Source of the DNA: Gammaproteobacteria bacterium | GTDB taxonomy: Bacteria > Pseudomonadota > Gammaproteobacteria > Chromatiales > Chromatiaceae | DNA: 19,544 nt | Assembly (NCBI GenBank): GCA_013041975.1 | Contig: JABDQZ010000108.1 | Location: 1-19,544 of the forward strand | Reading direction: 5' to 3' | In this document: in pieces, positions 6,696 to 14,953 of the stretch | How the letters are laid out: the number at the start of each line of letters is the position of its first letter | How positions within the stretch are numbered: the stretch's first letter is position 1 | The notes under the pieces: generated by a model | Seen by the model: only the letters and a program-made list of their open reading frames with translations | Told to the model about the DNA's origin: nothing | Databases searched by the model: none | Program-made: the position numbers and the translations under genes

Positions 6696-7709
6696 ATGAA
6701 AGCGCTTGCAGGCTTGTTTCTATTATTGCTTTCAGTACCGGTCAATGCGGCAGAACCGGTCCCTGTCACAGTCAAGGCACTGGATAAACTCTGGCTGCCT
6801 CAACAGCATAATGCACCAGCTCAGATTTTATCCCTTAATACGCCTGATATCAGTGCAGAAATCTCCGCTCCAGTTATCGAAACAAGCGTGAATGTCGGAG
6901 ATGTCGTCAGTAAAGGTGATGTGCTGATAAAACTTGATTGCAAGAACTACCTGATACAACAACAGATTCACAAGGCCAGCCTTAAGCGTAGCGCATCACA
7001 GCTGGCATTTGCACGAAGTCAACTGGTTCGTGCCATAAACCTTAAAAAGAAAAACAGCATCAGCGATGAAGTGTTGGATCAACGCAGAACTGAAGTGAAA
7101 GTTGCATTGGCTGACAAGACTTTGCAAGAACAGAACCAGTTATTGTCAGATATGAATGTGGATGATTGTGAAGTCAAGGCTCCAATAGCTGGAGTTATAA
7201 CCCAACGAATGGTCAGCGCAGGAGATTATGCGACTATCGGTCAAGCCCTGGTTTCACTCGTGGATATGAGTGCTATAGAAGTTGAAGCCGACCTTAACCA
7301 CGCTGAAATTCATTCATTACAACAAGCAGATGAAATCTTTTTTGTACATGAAAATAGAGACTTTGTGCTGCAACTGAAAACGGTAGTGCGTGTATTCGAT
7401 TATCAATCAGCGACAGCAAAGGTCAGACTGCGACTTAACCAGGAGAGTCAGCCCTGGCCGGGTAGCGAAGGTCGTCTGAAGTGGCAGTCAAAACAGTCAT
7501 TGTTACCAGCGGAATATATTTCACGCCGTGAAAATCAATTGGGTGTTTTTCATGTCATCGAGGATAAAGCCGTATTTACGCTACTGGATAAAGCCATTGA
7601 AGGAAGACCCGCGATAGTTGACTTGCCAGCCAATGTTTCAGTCGTCATAGAAGGCCGTCATCGCCTGAATGATGCTGACATTGTGGATGTGGTCAGTAAG
7701 CATAGATAA
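6696..7709 (+). CDS. RND efflux periplasmic adaptor (membrane fusion protein, HlyD/AcrA type)
   Basis: A 337-residue adaptor that would link an inner-membrane RND pump to an outer-membrane channel. Residues 1-18 form a signal peptide (MKALAGLFLLLLSVPVNA) with likely cleavage before AEP. It carries no lipobox cysteine, so it is probably soluble or peripherally attached. Next come the first half of a lipoyl-like domain (ISAPVIETSVNVGDVVSKGD, about 54-74), an alpha-helical hairpin (about 85-145, charged and repetitive), the second lipoyl half (DCEVKAPIAGVITQRMVSAGD, about 152-172), and beta-barrel and membrane-proximal regions. The pump gene follows after 25 bases. No TolC-type outer-membrane gene is present in the module, so it probably shares one encoded elsewhere. 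The substrate cannot be predicted. Confidence 0.87.
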   Translation: MKALAGLFLLLLSVPVNAAEPVPVTVKALDKLWLPQQHNAPAQILSLNTPDISAEISAPVIETSVNVGDVVSKGDVLIKLDCKNYLIQQQIHKASLKRSASQLAFARSQLVRAINLKKKNSISDEVLDQRRTEVKVALADKTLQEQNQLLSDMNVDDCEVKAPIAGVITQRMVSAGDYATIGQALVSLVDMSAIEVEADLNHAEIHSLQQADEIFFVHENRDFVLQLKTVVRVFDYQSATAKVRLRLNQESQPWPGSEGRLKWQSKQSLLPAEYISRRENQLGVFHVIEDKAVFTLLDKAIEGRPAIVDLPANVSVVIEGRHRLNDADIVDVVSKHR

Positions 7710-7734
7710 AAATCGCGACTGAAGGCCAAAACCC

Positions 7735-10700
7735 ATGTTTGTCCATTTCCTCAAAAACCATGTACTAGCCAACCTGACATTTGTACTGGTACTGGTGATT
7801 GGATTTCTGGCTTATAACACCCTGCCACGTCAGCAGGACCCTACGATCAATTTCAACTGGATCATTATCACTACGGTATTGCCCGGAGCTTCAGCCTCTG
7901 ATGTCGAGACGAAAGTCACTGACCCGCTGGAAGATGCGTTACGCAAGTTGCAGGACGTCAAATTCATGTCTTCCAATAGCCGTGAATCAATATCAACTAT
8001 CCTGATACGTTTCGAAGATATCAGTACAAGGATTTTTGATAAACGCGTTAATGATCTGAGACGTGAAATACAGAACCAGGAAGATGAGTTACCCGAGGCT
8101 GCCAGGGATCCCTTTATTCTGGAAATAACCAGTGCCAATGCCTATCCTTCAGCGATGATAGCGGTAGTTGGCCAGGCGATGGATGAACAGCTACGCATTC
8201 AGGCCAGAAATGTCGAAAAAGGATTGGAGCAGCTTAAAGGTGTAGACCGTGTTGATCCGGTAGGTTTGGCGCAGCCGGAATTGCAGGTCAGTTTCGATGC
8301 GGAAAAGCTTGAACAGCTGGGACTTAATCCCGGGCACGTGAGTGATACGGTCAGTATGTTTTTTCAGGATGTTGCCGCAGGTGACAGTCGCCTGGAAAAC
8401 GATAACTGGCTAGTGAGGGTGGTTGGTTCTGATGCTGATCCGGATGCGCTGGCGCAGCGCACCGTTGTTGGTGCAGTAAAGGAAACACGCCTTGCTGATA
8501 TTGCCACGGTCAGCAGGGGGCGTAACGAGCCCGAACGTATTGCCAGTACCATGGATAAGCCGGCGGTACTGCTGGCTGTAATGAAACAGGCCAATGCCAA
8601 TACCATCGAGTTGGTCGACCGTATCAAGGTTTACATGCAGGGGCGTAACGAGTTCTCCGAGCGCACCGGCGTTGACCTGATACTGGTCGATGACCAGACA
8701 GTCATGACCAATAACGCTATTAACCTGATGCAGAATAATGCATTGATTGGTCTGTCACTGGTTCTGCTGGTTGCCTGGCTGTTTTTGGGGAGTCGCATTG
8801 CATTCCTCACAGCGATTGCTATTCCGTTTATTCTTGCCGGGACTTTCTGGGTGTTGTCTTTAACGGGTGAAACGCTAAACGTCATGGTGTTGCTCGGCGT
8901 GGTTATCGTGCTGGGAATGCTGGTCGATGATGCCGTGGTCGTGGTTGAAGGTATTTACTATCGTTTACGCCATGGTGTTGATGAAGTCACGGCAACCATC
9001 GAGGCGCTAAAGGAAGTTGCAGCACCTGTTACTGCCGCGGTTCTTACAACCATGGCGGCGTTCGGACCACTGATTCTGCTGCCCGGTATCCTGGGTGATT
9101 TCATGCGCGTGGTGCCAATGGTGGTGGTGACCGCACTGGCGATCTCCCTGCTGGAAGCCTTCTGGATGCTGCCAGCCCATGTGATGGCGTTGAAAGTCAA
9201 TTTCAGGAAACCCGGAAAGATGCAGCAAAGGCGGGTAAAGATGACGCACTGGATCCAGGTGAAATACATTCGTCTGCTGGTGATGTTCCTGAGAAGAAAG
9301 TGGTTGACCCTGGTACTGGTTGTAACCCTGTTTTTAGGTGCAATTGGTTCTATTGTAGCGGGCCTGGTGAAAGTGGATTTCTTTGCGGCCGATACCATAC
9401 GCCTGTTCTATGTCAACATTGAAATGCCGCCATCGACGCCACTTGAAATGACGCTAAAAAAAGTCAAACAGGTCGAGAAAATAGTGCGCGCGGCGATGAA
9501 GGACGAAGAGTTGCGCGCAGCGGTCAGTTATGCCGGTCATATGTTTACGGAAACCGAGGCGCGAATGGGTGACCAGATGGGGCAGGTGATCGTCGGTCTG
9601 CATCCTGAAACGGCGGATGGCCGCACGGTTGAAGAAATGATTGAAGCTATGCGCAAGAAAGTAGCAGCGACTCCGGGACCGGTAAAAACCTCTTTCCTGC
9701 GTTTAAGCGGTGGCCCGCCTACAGCCAAGCCTGTCAGCGTTAAGGTTCGTGGCGACGACTACGCCGAGATTCGTGCTGCTGCCAATTCATTAAAAGCTAT
9801 CCTCAAGGAAATGGAGGGCATCAAGGATATTTCGGATGATGCCAATATGGGGCGTTCTGAACTGATTCTCCGGCTGGACGAAAAGGCCATAGCCAGGGCA
9901 GGGGCCAATCCATCGCAGGTGATCCAGACAGTGCAATTGCTGGTTGATGGTGCCGTGGTTGCAGATTTGCGTGATGCCGGTGAAAAAGTCGAAGTACGGG
10001 TGCAGGCCGCTGCAAAGCAAAAGCAGGATATTGATGAATTGCTTGATTTCAGAATGACACTGGCATCAGGCAAGCAGGTGCCGCTGCATATGCTGGTTGA
10101 GGTAAAGCGTGAACCCGGCCTGGGCAATATCCGGCATTATAATTTCAGGCGGGCAATTACTGTAGAAGCTGATATCGAAGATGCCGTCATAGATACAGTA
10201 ACGGCCAATAATCAGATAATGGAAAAATGGCAAGCATATCAACCACAATATCCTGACATTGACCTGGATTTTTCCGGCGAGCTGGATGATATACAGGAAA
10301 GCCTGGATTCTATTCTGATGTTGTTCGTGTTTGGTGTAGGCGTCATGTATGCCATTCTTGGAACACAGTTTCGCAGCTACTGGCAGCCGATGATGATTCT
10401 ATCAACGCTGTTTATGGCATTTACCGGTGTTACCTTTGGTCTGCTGGTTTCACAAAATCCGATGAGCCTGTATACGCTCTATGGCGTTGTGGCTCTGGCT
10501 GGCATTGCGGTAAATGCGGCTATTGTGTTGATATCTGCAGGCAACGCACGCCTAAAAGCAGGCATGAGTGTGTTGCATGCCACAATTTATGCCGCCAGGC
10601 GTCGCGTCATTCCGATTCTGATTACCTCGCTGACAACCATCGCCGGCCTGTTTTCCCTGGCAGCAGGGCTTGGCGGTAAATCGCTGATCTGGGGACCAGT

Positions 10701-10821
10701 CGCTACTGCCATTGTCTGGGGACTGGCCTTTTCGACAATACTGACTTTGATCGTAGTGCCATTACTTTATCGTCTGTTTATGCAGCGAAGTTATCTTCTC
10801 AATGAAGCCAATTGCAAATAA
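7735..10821 (+). CDS. RND efflux pump inner-membrane subunit (AcrB/HAE1-like)
   Basis: A 1028-residue protein of full RND length. The expected layout is visible: TM1 near residues 10-30, a large periplasmic loop, a cluster of segments TM2-TM6 (about 335-480), TM7 near 525-545, a second periplasmic loop and TM8-TM12 (about 860-1010). The proton-relay pair Asp398-Asp399 lies in TM4, in GMLVDDAVVVVEG. At the place of AcrB Lys940 in TM10 the sequence reads GIAVNAAIVL (923-932), with Asn927, so the relay differs from AcrB; other RND branches also lack this lysine. The start ATG at 7735 has a GAAGG Shine-Dalgarno. Together with the adaptor it should export small hydrophobic or amphiphilic compounds from the periplasm or membrane using the proton gradient. 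Substrates are unknown. Confidence 0.9.
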   Translation: MFVHFLKNHVLANLTFVLVLVIGFLAYNTLPRQQDPTINFNWIIITTVLPGASASDVETKVTDPLEDALRKLQDVKFMSSNSRESISTILIRFEDISTRIFDKRVNDLRREIQNQEDELPEAARDPFILEITSANAYPSAMIAVVGQAMDEQLRIQARNVEKGLEQLKGVDRVDPVGLAQPELQVSFDAEKLEQLGLNPGHVSDTVSMFFQDVAAGDSRLENDNWLVRVVGSDADPDALAQRTVVGAVKETRLADIATVSRGRNEPERIASTMDKPAVLLAVMKQANANTIELVDRIKVYMQGRNEFSERTGVDLILVDDQTVMTNNAINLMQNNALIGLSLVLLVAWLFLGSRIAFLTAIAIPFILAGTFWVLSLTGETLNVMVLLGVVIVLGMLVDDAVVVVEGIYYRLRHGVDEVTATIEALKEVAAPVTAAVLTTMAAFGPLILLPGILGDFMRVVPMVVVTALAISLLEAFWMLPAHVMALKVNFRKPGKMQQRRVKMTHWIQVKYIRLLVMFLRRKWLTLVLVVTLFLGAIGSIVAGLVKVDFFAADTIRLFYVNIEMPPSTPLEMTLKKVKQVEKIVRAAMKDEELRAAVSYAGHMFTETEARMGDQMGQVIVGLHPETADGRTVEEMIEAMRKKVAATPGPVKTSFLRLSGGPPTAKPVSVKVRGDDYAEIRAAANSLKAILKEMEGIKDISDDANMGRSELILRLDEKAIARAGANPSQVIQTVQLLVDGAVVADLRDAGEKVEVRVQAAAKQKQDIDELLDFRMTLASGKQVPLHMLVEVKREPGLGNIRHYNFRRAITVEADIEDAVIDTVTANNQIMEKWQAYQPQYPDIDLDFSGELDDIQESLDSILMLFVFGVGVMYAILGTQFRSYWQPMMILSTLFMAFTGVTFGLLVSQNPMSLYTLYGVVALAGIAVNAAIVLISAGNARLKAGMSVLHATIYAARRRVIPILITSLTTIAGLFSLAAGLGGKSLIWGPVATAIVWGLAFSTILTLIVVPLLYRLFMQRSYLLNEANCK

Positions 10822-10834
10822 TTGAGGGTAATAG

Positions 10835-10868
10835 CTTGATTGAACGAGGGAAACCCCTCGGAATCAAG
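10835..10868 (+). other. Stem-loop between the RND operon and alaS
   Basis: An outer 7-bp stem CTTGATT (10835-10841) / AATCAAG (10862-10868) stacks on an inner 6-bp stem CGAGGG (10845-10850) / CCCTCG (10855-10860) with an AAAC loop. Small unpaired stretches (GAA and G) separate the two stems. No T run follows on either strand, so it is not a classic intrinsic terminator. It ends right at the -35 of the candidate alaS promoter and may still aid termination or mRNA 3'-end protection for the pump transcript. Confidence 0.55.
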
Positions 10869-10896
10869 TGACAGCCCGCGACTAAAATAATAAACT
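10868..10896 (+). promoter_or_regulatory. Candidate sigma-70 promoter of alaS
   Basis: GTGACA (10868-10873, five of six matches to TTGACA) and TAAACT (10891-10896, four of six) are 17 bases apart. Transcription would begin near 10903, leaving a short leader of about 25 bases before the alaS ATG. Confidence 0.45.
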
Positions 10897-10927
10897 CCCG
10901 CGATCAACAGATATTTTGACCGTAACC

Positions 10928-13537
10928 ATGAAAACCACTGCCGAAATACGACAAGCTTTTTTGAATTACTTTGAGCAACATGAGCACACGCCGGTTGATT
11001 CCAGTCCGCTGGTGCCGGGTAATGACCCTACCTTGTTGTTTACCAATGCCGGTATGGTGCAGTTCAAGGATGTTTTCATTGGTCGGGATAAGCGTAATTA
11101 CACACGTGCTACTTCATCACAACGCTGTGTACGTGCCGGTGGTAAACATAACGATTTGGAAAATGTTGGTTATACCGCGCGTCATCATACGTTTTTTGAA
11201 ATGCTGGGTAACTTCAGTTTTGGTGATTACTTCAAGCGTGACGCTATTCAATATGCCTGGGATTTTCTAACCAATGTCATGGGGCTACCTGAAGAAAAGC
11301 TTTGGGTCACCGTCTATGAAAATGATCAGGAAGCTGAAGATATCTGGCTTAAGGAAATGAAAGTCAGCGCGCAGCGTTTTTCCCGTTGTGGTGAAAAGGA
11401 TAATTTCTGGTCTATGGGAGATACCGGTCCTTGTGGTCCCTGCACGGAAATTTTCTACGACCATGGTGAACATGTGTGGGGTGGTCCTCCCGGTTCTGCG
11501 CAAGAAGATGGCGACCGTTATATCGAAATCTGGAACTTGGTGTTCATGCAGTTCAATCGTGATGCTGACGGTAATATGACCGATCTGCCAAAACCTTCCG
11601 TTGATACTGGTATGGGGCTGGAGCGTCTTGCTGCAGTAATGCAAAATGTTCATTCCAATTACGAGATTGACCTGTTTCAGGCTCTGATTCGCAAGGCCTC
11701 CGAGCTGACCGGAGAAAGCGATCTTGAAAACAAATCCCTGCGCGTGATCAGCGATCACATCCGTTCCTGTGCTTTCCTGATTGTCGATGGTGTGACTCCC
11801 GGTAATGATGGCAGAGGTTATGTGCTGCGCCGTATTATCCGTCGGGCCATTCGTCATGGATACCAATTGGGTCAGAAGCAGCCTTTCTTTCACAAGCTGG
11901 TGGACGAACTGAATACACAGATGGGAGAGGCCTATCCTGAGCTGGCCAAAGTCGTAGATCATGTCAAGAAGGTCTTGCTGACAGAAGAACAACGTTTTGC
12001 AGAAACTATTGAGCAGGGCATGAAGATTCTGGATGAATGGATTGAAACCATGGAAGGAAAAACCATTGCCGGTCATATAGTCTTTGTTTTGTATGACACG
12101 CATGGTTTCCCGGTTGACCTGACGGCAGATATCGCTCGTGAAAAAGGTCTTGAGATTGATATGCAGGGTTTTGAGGATGAAATGCAAGCCCAGCGTGAGC
12201 GCGCGCGTGCTGCCAGCCAGTTCTCCTCTGATCAGTCTGTACAGGTATCCCTTGAAGGTAAAACCGATTTTACCGGCTATGACAAACTTGAAGATTCTGC
12301 TTCGGTGATCGCGCTTTTTAAAGATGGTGAGGAAGCAGATGTCCTGTCATCCGGTGATGCCGGTGTCGTTATTCTTGATAAAACCCCTTTTTATGCGGAG
12401 TCCGGTGGTCAGGTTGGCGATACCGGCAGTTTGAAAATTGCCAGTGGCGCTGAGTTTGCGGTTAACGATACGCGTAAGCAGGGTGGAGATCTTTTTGGTC
12501 ATTTCGGAAAAGTGGCCAATGGCGAGCTGCGTGTCGGAGATCAGGTGACCGCTGATGTTGATGCTTCCAGTCGCAGCGCAACAGCGCTTAATCATTCTGC
12601 CACGCATTTGCTGCATGCTGCCTTACGTCAGATCCTGGGAGATCATGTTCAGCAGAAAGGTTCAATGGTGGATGCTGAGCGTTTGCGCTTTGACTTTTCA
12701 CACTTTGAACCTGTTACCGCTGAAGAGCTAATGAAGATTGAAAAACTGGTCAATGAAAAGATTCGTGATAATTATCCTGTCGAAACCCGCATTATGAATC
12801 TGGATGATGCCAAGAAGTCCGGAGCCATGGCGCTGTTTGGTGAAAAATATGATGAAGATGTGCGTGTCTTGAGCATGGGGGATTTCTCGGTTGAGCTTTG
12901 TGGTGGTACCCATGTGAATGCCATTGGTGACATTGGCCTGTTCAAGATAACAGTAGAAACCGGTATTGCTTCCGGTGTGCGTCGAATAGAAGCCGTTACC
13001 GGTGCCACGGCGATGGACTGGCTGCAGTCTGAAGAGCAGACACTGAATCGCGTTGCCGGCCTGGTTAAAGCGGGCAAGGATGATGTCGAAGACAAACTTT
13101 CCCAGCTACTTGAGAAAAACCGCAAGCTGGAAAAGGAGCTGGAACAACTTAAATCAAAAATGGCCAGTGCAGCCGGCTCTGACCTGGCATCCTCGGCTGT
13201 TGATGTATCCGGTGTAAAAGTGCTGGCCTCAGTCCTTGAGGGCGCAGATGTCAAGACACTGCGTGAAACCATGGACCAGCTTAAGAATAAGCTGGGTACG
13301 GCTGTGATTGTACTGGCTGCTATTGATGGTGAAAAAGTCAGCCTGGTGGCCGGTGTTACCAAAGATACCACTGACAGGGTGCGAGCGGGTGATCTGGTGA
13401 AATTTGTAGCTGAGCAGGTTGGCGGTAAAGGCGGAGGCCGTCCGGATATGGCGCAGGCTGGAGGCAGTGAACCTGCCGCGGTTCCTGGTGCCCTGTCTTC
13501 CGTCGAAGCCTGGGTGACTGAAAAGCTATCCAGTTAA
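10928..13537 (+). CDS. alaS: Alanyl-tRNA synthetase
   Basis: An 869-residue class II aminoacyl-tRNA synthetase, charging tRNA-Ala in the cytoplasm. The N-terminus TTAEIRQAFLNYFEQHEH is the family's usual opening. The catalytic core includes TSSQRCVRAGGKHND and ARHHTFFEMLGNFSFGDYF. The editing domain has His556 and His560 in NHSATHLLHA, and Cys658 and His662 in CGGTHV; these correspond to the zinc-binding residues known from the E. coli enzyme. A coiled region (LLEKNRKLEKELEQLKSK) leads to the C-Ala domain, with GGKGGGRPDMAQAGG near the end. The frame is open back to a TTG at 10916, but ATG 10928 matches the family start. The Shine-Dalgarno is poor. The gene stands between the RND module and a convergent histidine kinase, not directly after recX. 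Confidence 0.97.
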   Translation: MKTTAEIRQAFLNYFEQHEHTPVDSSPLVPGNDPTLLFTNAGMVQFKDVFIGRDKRNYTRATSSQRCVRAGGKHNDLENVGYTARHHTFFEMLGNFSFGDYFKRDAIQYAWDFLTNVMGLPEEKLWVTVYENDQEAEDIWLKEMKVSAQRFSRCGEKDNFWSMGDTGPCGPCTEIFYDHGEHVWGGPPGSAQEDGDRYIEIWNLVFMQFNRDADGNMTDLPKPSVDTGMGLERLAAVMQNVHSNYEIDLFQALIRKASELTGESDLENKSLRVISDHIRSCAFLIVDGVTPGNDGRGYVLRRIIRRAIRHGYQLGQKQPFFHKLVDELNTQMGEAYPELAKVVDHVKKVLLTEEQRFAETIEQGMKILDEWIETMEGKTIAGHIVFVLYDTHGFPVDLTADIAREKGLEIDMQGFEDEMQAQRERARAASQFSSDQSVQVSLEGKTDFTGYDKLEDSASVIALFKDGEEADVLSSGDAGVVILDKTPFYAESGGQVGDTGSLKIASGAEFAVNDTRKQGGDLFGHFGKVANGELRVGDQVTADVDASSRSATALNHSATHLLHAALRQILGDHVQQKGSMVDAERLRFDFSHFEPVTAEELMKIEKLVNEKIRDNYPVETRIMNLDDAKKSGAMALFGEKYDEDVRVLSMGDFSVELCGGTHVNAIGDIGLFKITVETGIASGVRRIEAVTGATAMDWLQSEEQTLNRVAGLVKAGKDDVEDKLSQLLEKNRKLEKELEQLKSKMASAAGSDLASSAVDVSGVKVLASVLEGADVKTLRETMDQLKNKLGTAVIVLAAIDGEKVSLVAGVTKDTTDRVRAGDLVKFVAEQVGGKGGGRPDMAQAGGSEPAAVPGALSSVEAWVTEKLSS

Positions 13538-13565
13538 AAAAACCCCTGTAATCAAATCTATGGCT

Positions 13566-14771
13566 TCATGATTGCCGGGTTACTGGCAGTGTGAATCTGA
13601 AGCGCATTCCCGATTCAGTGTTGGTTGCGTATAATGACCCAGCGTGAACCTGGATAATTTCCCTGCTGATGGACAGTCCCAGTCCTGTACCTCCATGACC
13701 GGATTTGGTTTTGCTGCTTTGAGTGAATTTGTCAAAGACAGTTTCAAGTTCGTCTTCGGGTATGCCTGGTCCCTGGTCTGAAATGTTGATTGCAACAGCG
13801 TTGCGGTCATTGAGAGATTCTTCTTCAAGCTGAATTTCAATAAGACTGTTTTGCGGAGAAAATTTGATGGCATTGGATAGCAGGTTGGTGAGTACCTGCA
13901 TGATGCGCTTGCCATCACATTGGCAATTGGCGTCACCGGTATCGTTTATAATTTGAGCCTGTATGCCTTGCTTGTCCAACAGCGGGTGAAGCAGGTCGAC
14001 ACACTGGGCTGTGAGCGTCATCAGGTCATGTTCAGCGAACTGATACTGCATTTGTCCGGCTTCCATTTTGGACAGGTCCAGCAGGTCATTGATTAATTCC
14101 ATTAACTGTTTGCCGCTGGTATGTATCTGTCGGAAAAAGTTTTCGGTGACCTGGGTTGAAGCGCTAGCGGTTTTTGCTTTCCCCAGTTCAGCGAAACTGA
14201 GGATGGCATGCATGGGCGTTCTGAGTTCATGCGTCATGTTGGCAAGAAATTCTGATTTTGCCTGGTTGGCCTGCTCAGCCTCCTCCTTGGCGTGAATCAA
14301 ATCACGGGTTTTTTCGTAGACCAGTGCCTGAAGTTGATCACGGTGTTTTCTCAATTCATTTTCAGCGTTTTTCCTGGCCATGCCAGCTTCATATTGTTCG
14401 GTAATATCAATCAGGTAGCCGTTAAAGTGGCTGATCATTCCCATATCGTCGGTTCTGATTGAAGTGACTTCGCGAATCCAGCGATATTGTCCGTCACGAT
14501 GTTTCAGGCGGTAGGGTTTACGTTGGAAGTTGTTGAGTTGCTGCTTTTCTGCCTCATTGGTTTCATCCAGATAGATTTGAAGGTCATCAGGGTGTAACAG
14601 CTCTACATAGCTATGTGGCCGGGCAAGAATGCTGTCAAGTTCATAGCCGGTCAGTTGCCGGATATTAGGTGAAGCGAAAACGACTTCCAGGACGCCCGAG
14701 TGCCTGAAAGTGACCAGAATAACCGGCCCCTCGTTAAATATCTCCGGTTCAAGGTTGAAGTTTGTTTTCAA
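13566..14771 (-). CDS. Soluble PAS-domain sensor histidine kinase (orphan)
   Basis: A 401-residue cytoplasmic kinase with no membrane segment. Residues about 15-130 form a PAS domain with a PAC-like end (YRLKHRDGQYRWIREV, then HFNGYLIDITEQ). A coiled linker (130-170) leads to the dimerisation/phosphoacceptor domain, with His181 in MTHELRTPMHAI. The ATPase domain shows an N box (LTNLLSNAIKFSP, 294-306), a G1 box (SDQGPGIPE, 331-339), an F box (FDKFTQSS, 346-353) and a G2 box (GHGGTGLGLS, 358-367). It should autophosphorylate in response to an unknown signal. No receiver domain or response regulator gene is adjacent, so its partner is elsewhere. Translation starts at TTG (14769-14771), supported by an AGGAAAGGA Shine-Dalgarno just upstream. 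It converges on alaS with only 28 bases between, and no terminator is visible there. Confidence 0.92.
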   Translation of the reverse strand: MKTNFNLEPEIFNEGPVILVTFRHSGVLEVVFASPNIRQLTGYELDSILARPHSYVELLHPDDLQIYLDETNEAEKQQLNNFQRKPYRLKHRDGQYRWIREVTSIRTDDMGMISHFNGYLIDITEQYEAGMARKNAENELRKHRDQLQALVYEKTRDLIHAKEEAEQANQAKSEFLANMTHELRTPMHAILSFAELGKAKTASASTQVTENFFRQIHTSGKQLMELINDLLDLSKMEAGQMQYQFAEHDLMTLTAQCVDLLHPLLDKQGIQAQIINDTGDANCQCDGKRIMQVLTNLLSNAIKFSPQNSLIEIQLEEESLNDRNAVAINISDQGPGIPEDELETVFDKFTQSSKTKSGHGGTGLGLSISREIIQVHAGSLYATNTESGMRFRFTLPVTRQS

Positions 14772-14953
14772 GCTATCCTTTCCTGGTGTTCGAGATTCAC
14801 GAGCCGGTCATCCTACAAAAATGTCCACTGGCAGGCAAAACAGAAAGTTTGTAGAGAAAAACCTACTATTTGAGCAGTATATGCTAATAAACTGTTTCGT
14901 TTATCAGTAGTTTGCGGTTTAATTGCGCTCCTTTGTGTTTTTGCAGGTGTCAG

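Noticed and set aside
11285..12187. A 300-codon open frame antisense to alaS
   Set aside because: It lies wholly inside the well-supported alaS gene, has no recognisable domain or ribosome site, and reflects codon bias of the sense gene.
14891..14908. ACTG-N10-CAGT upstream of lysC as a LexA box
   Set aside because: The inner bases give CTGT-N8-TCAG, missing one base of the core, and lysC is not a damage-response gene. Best taken as chance.
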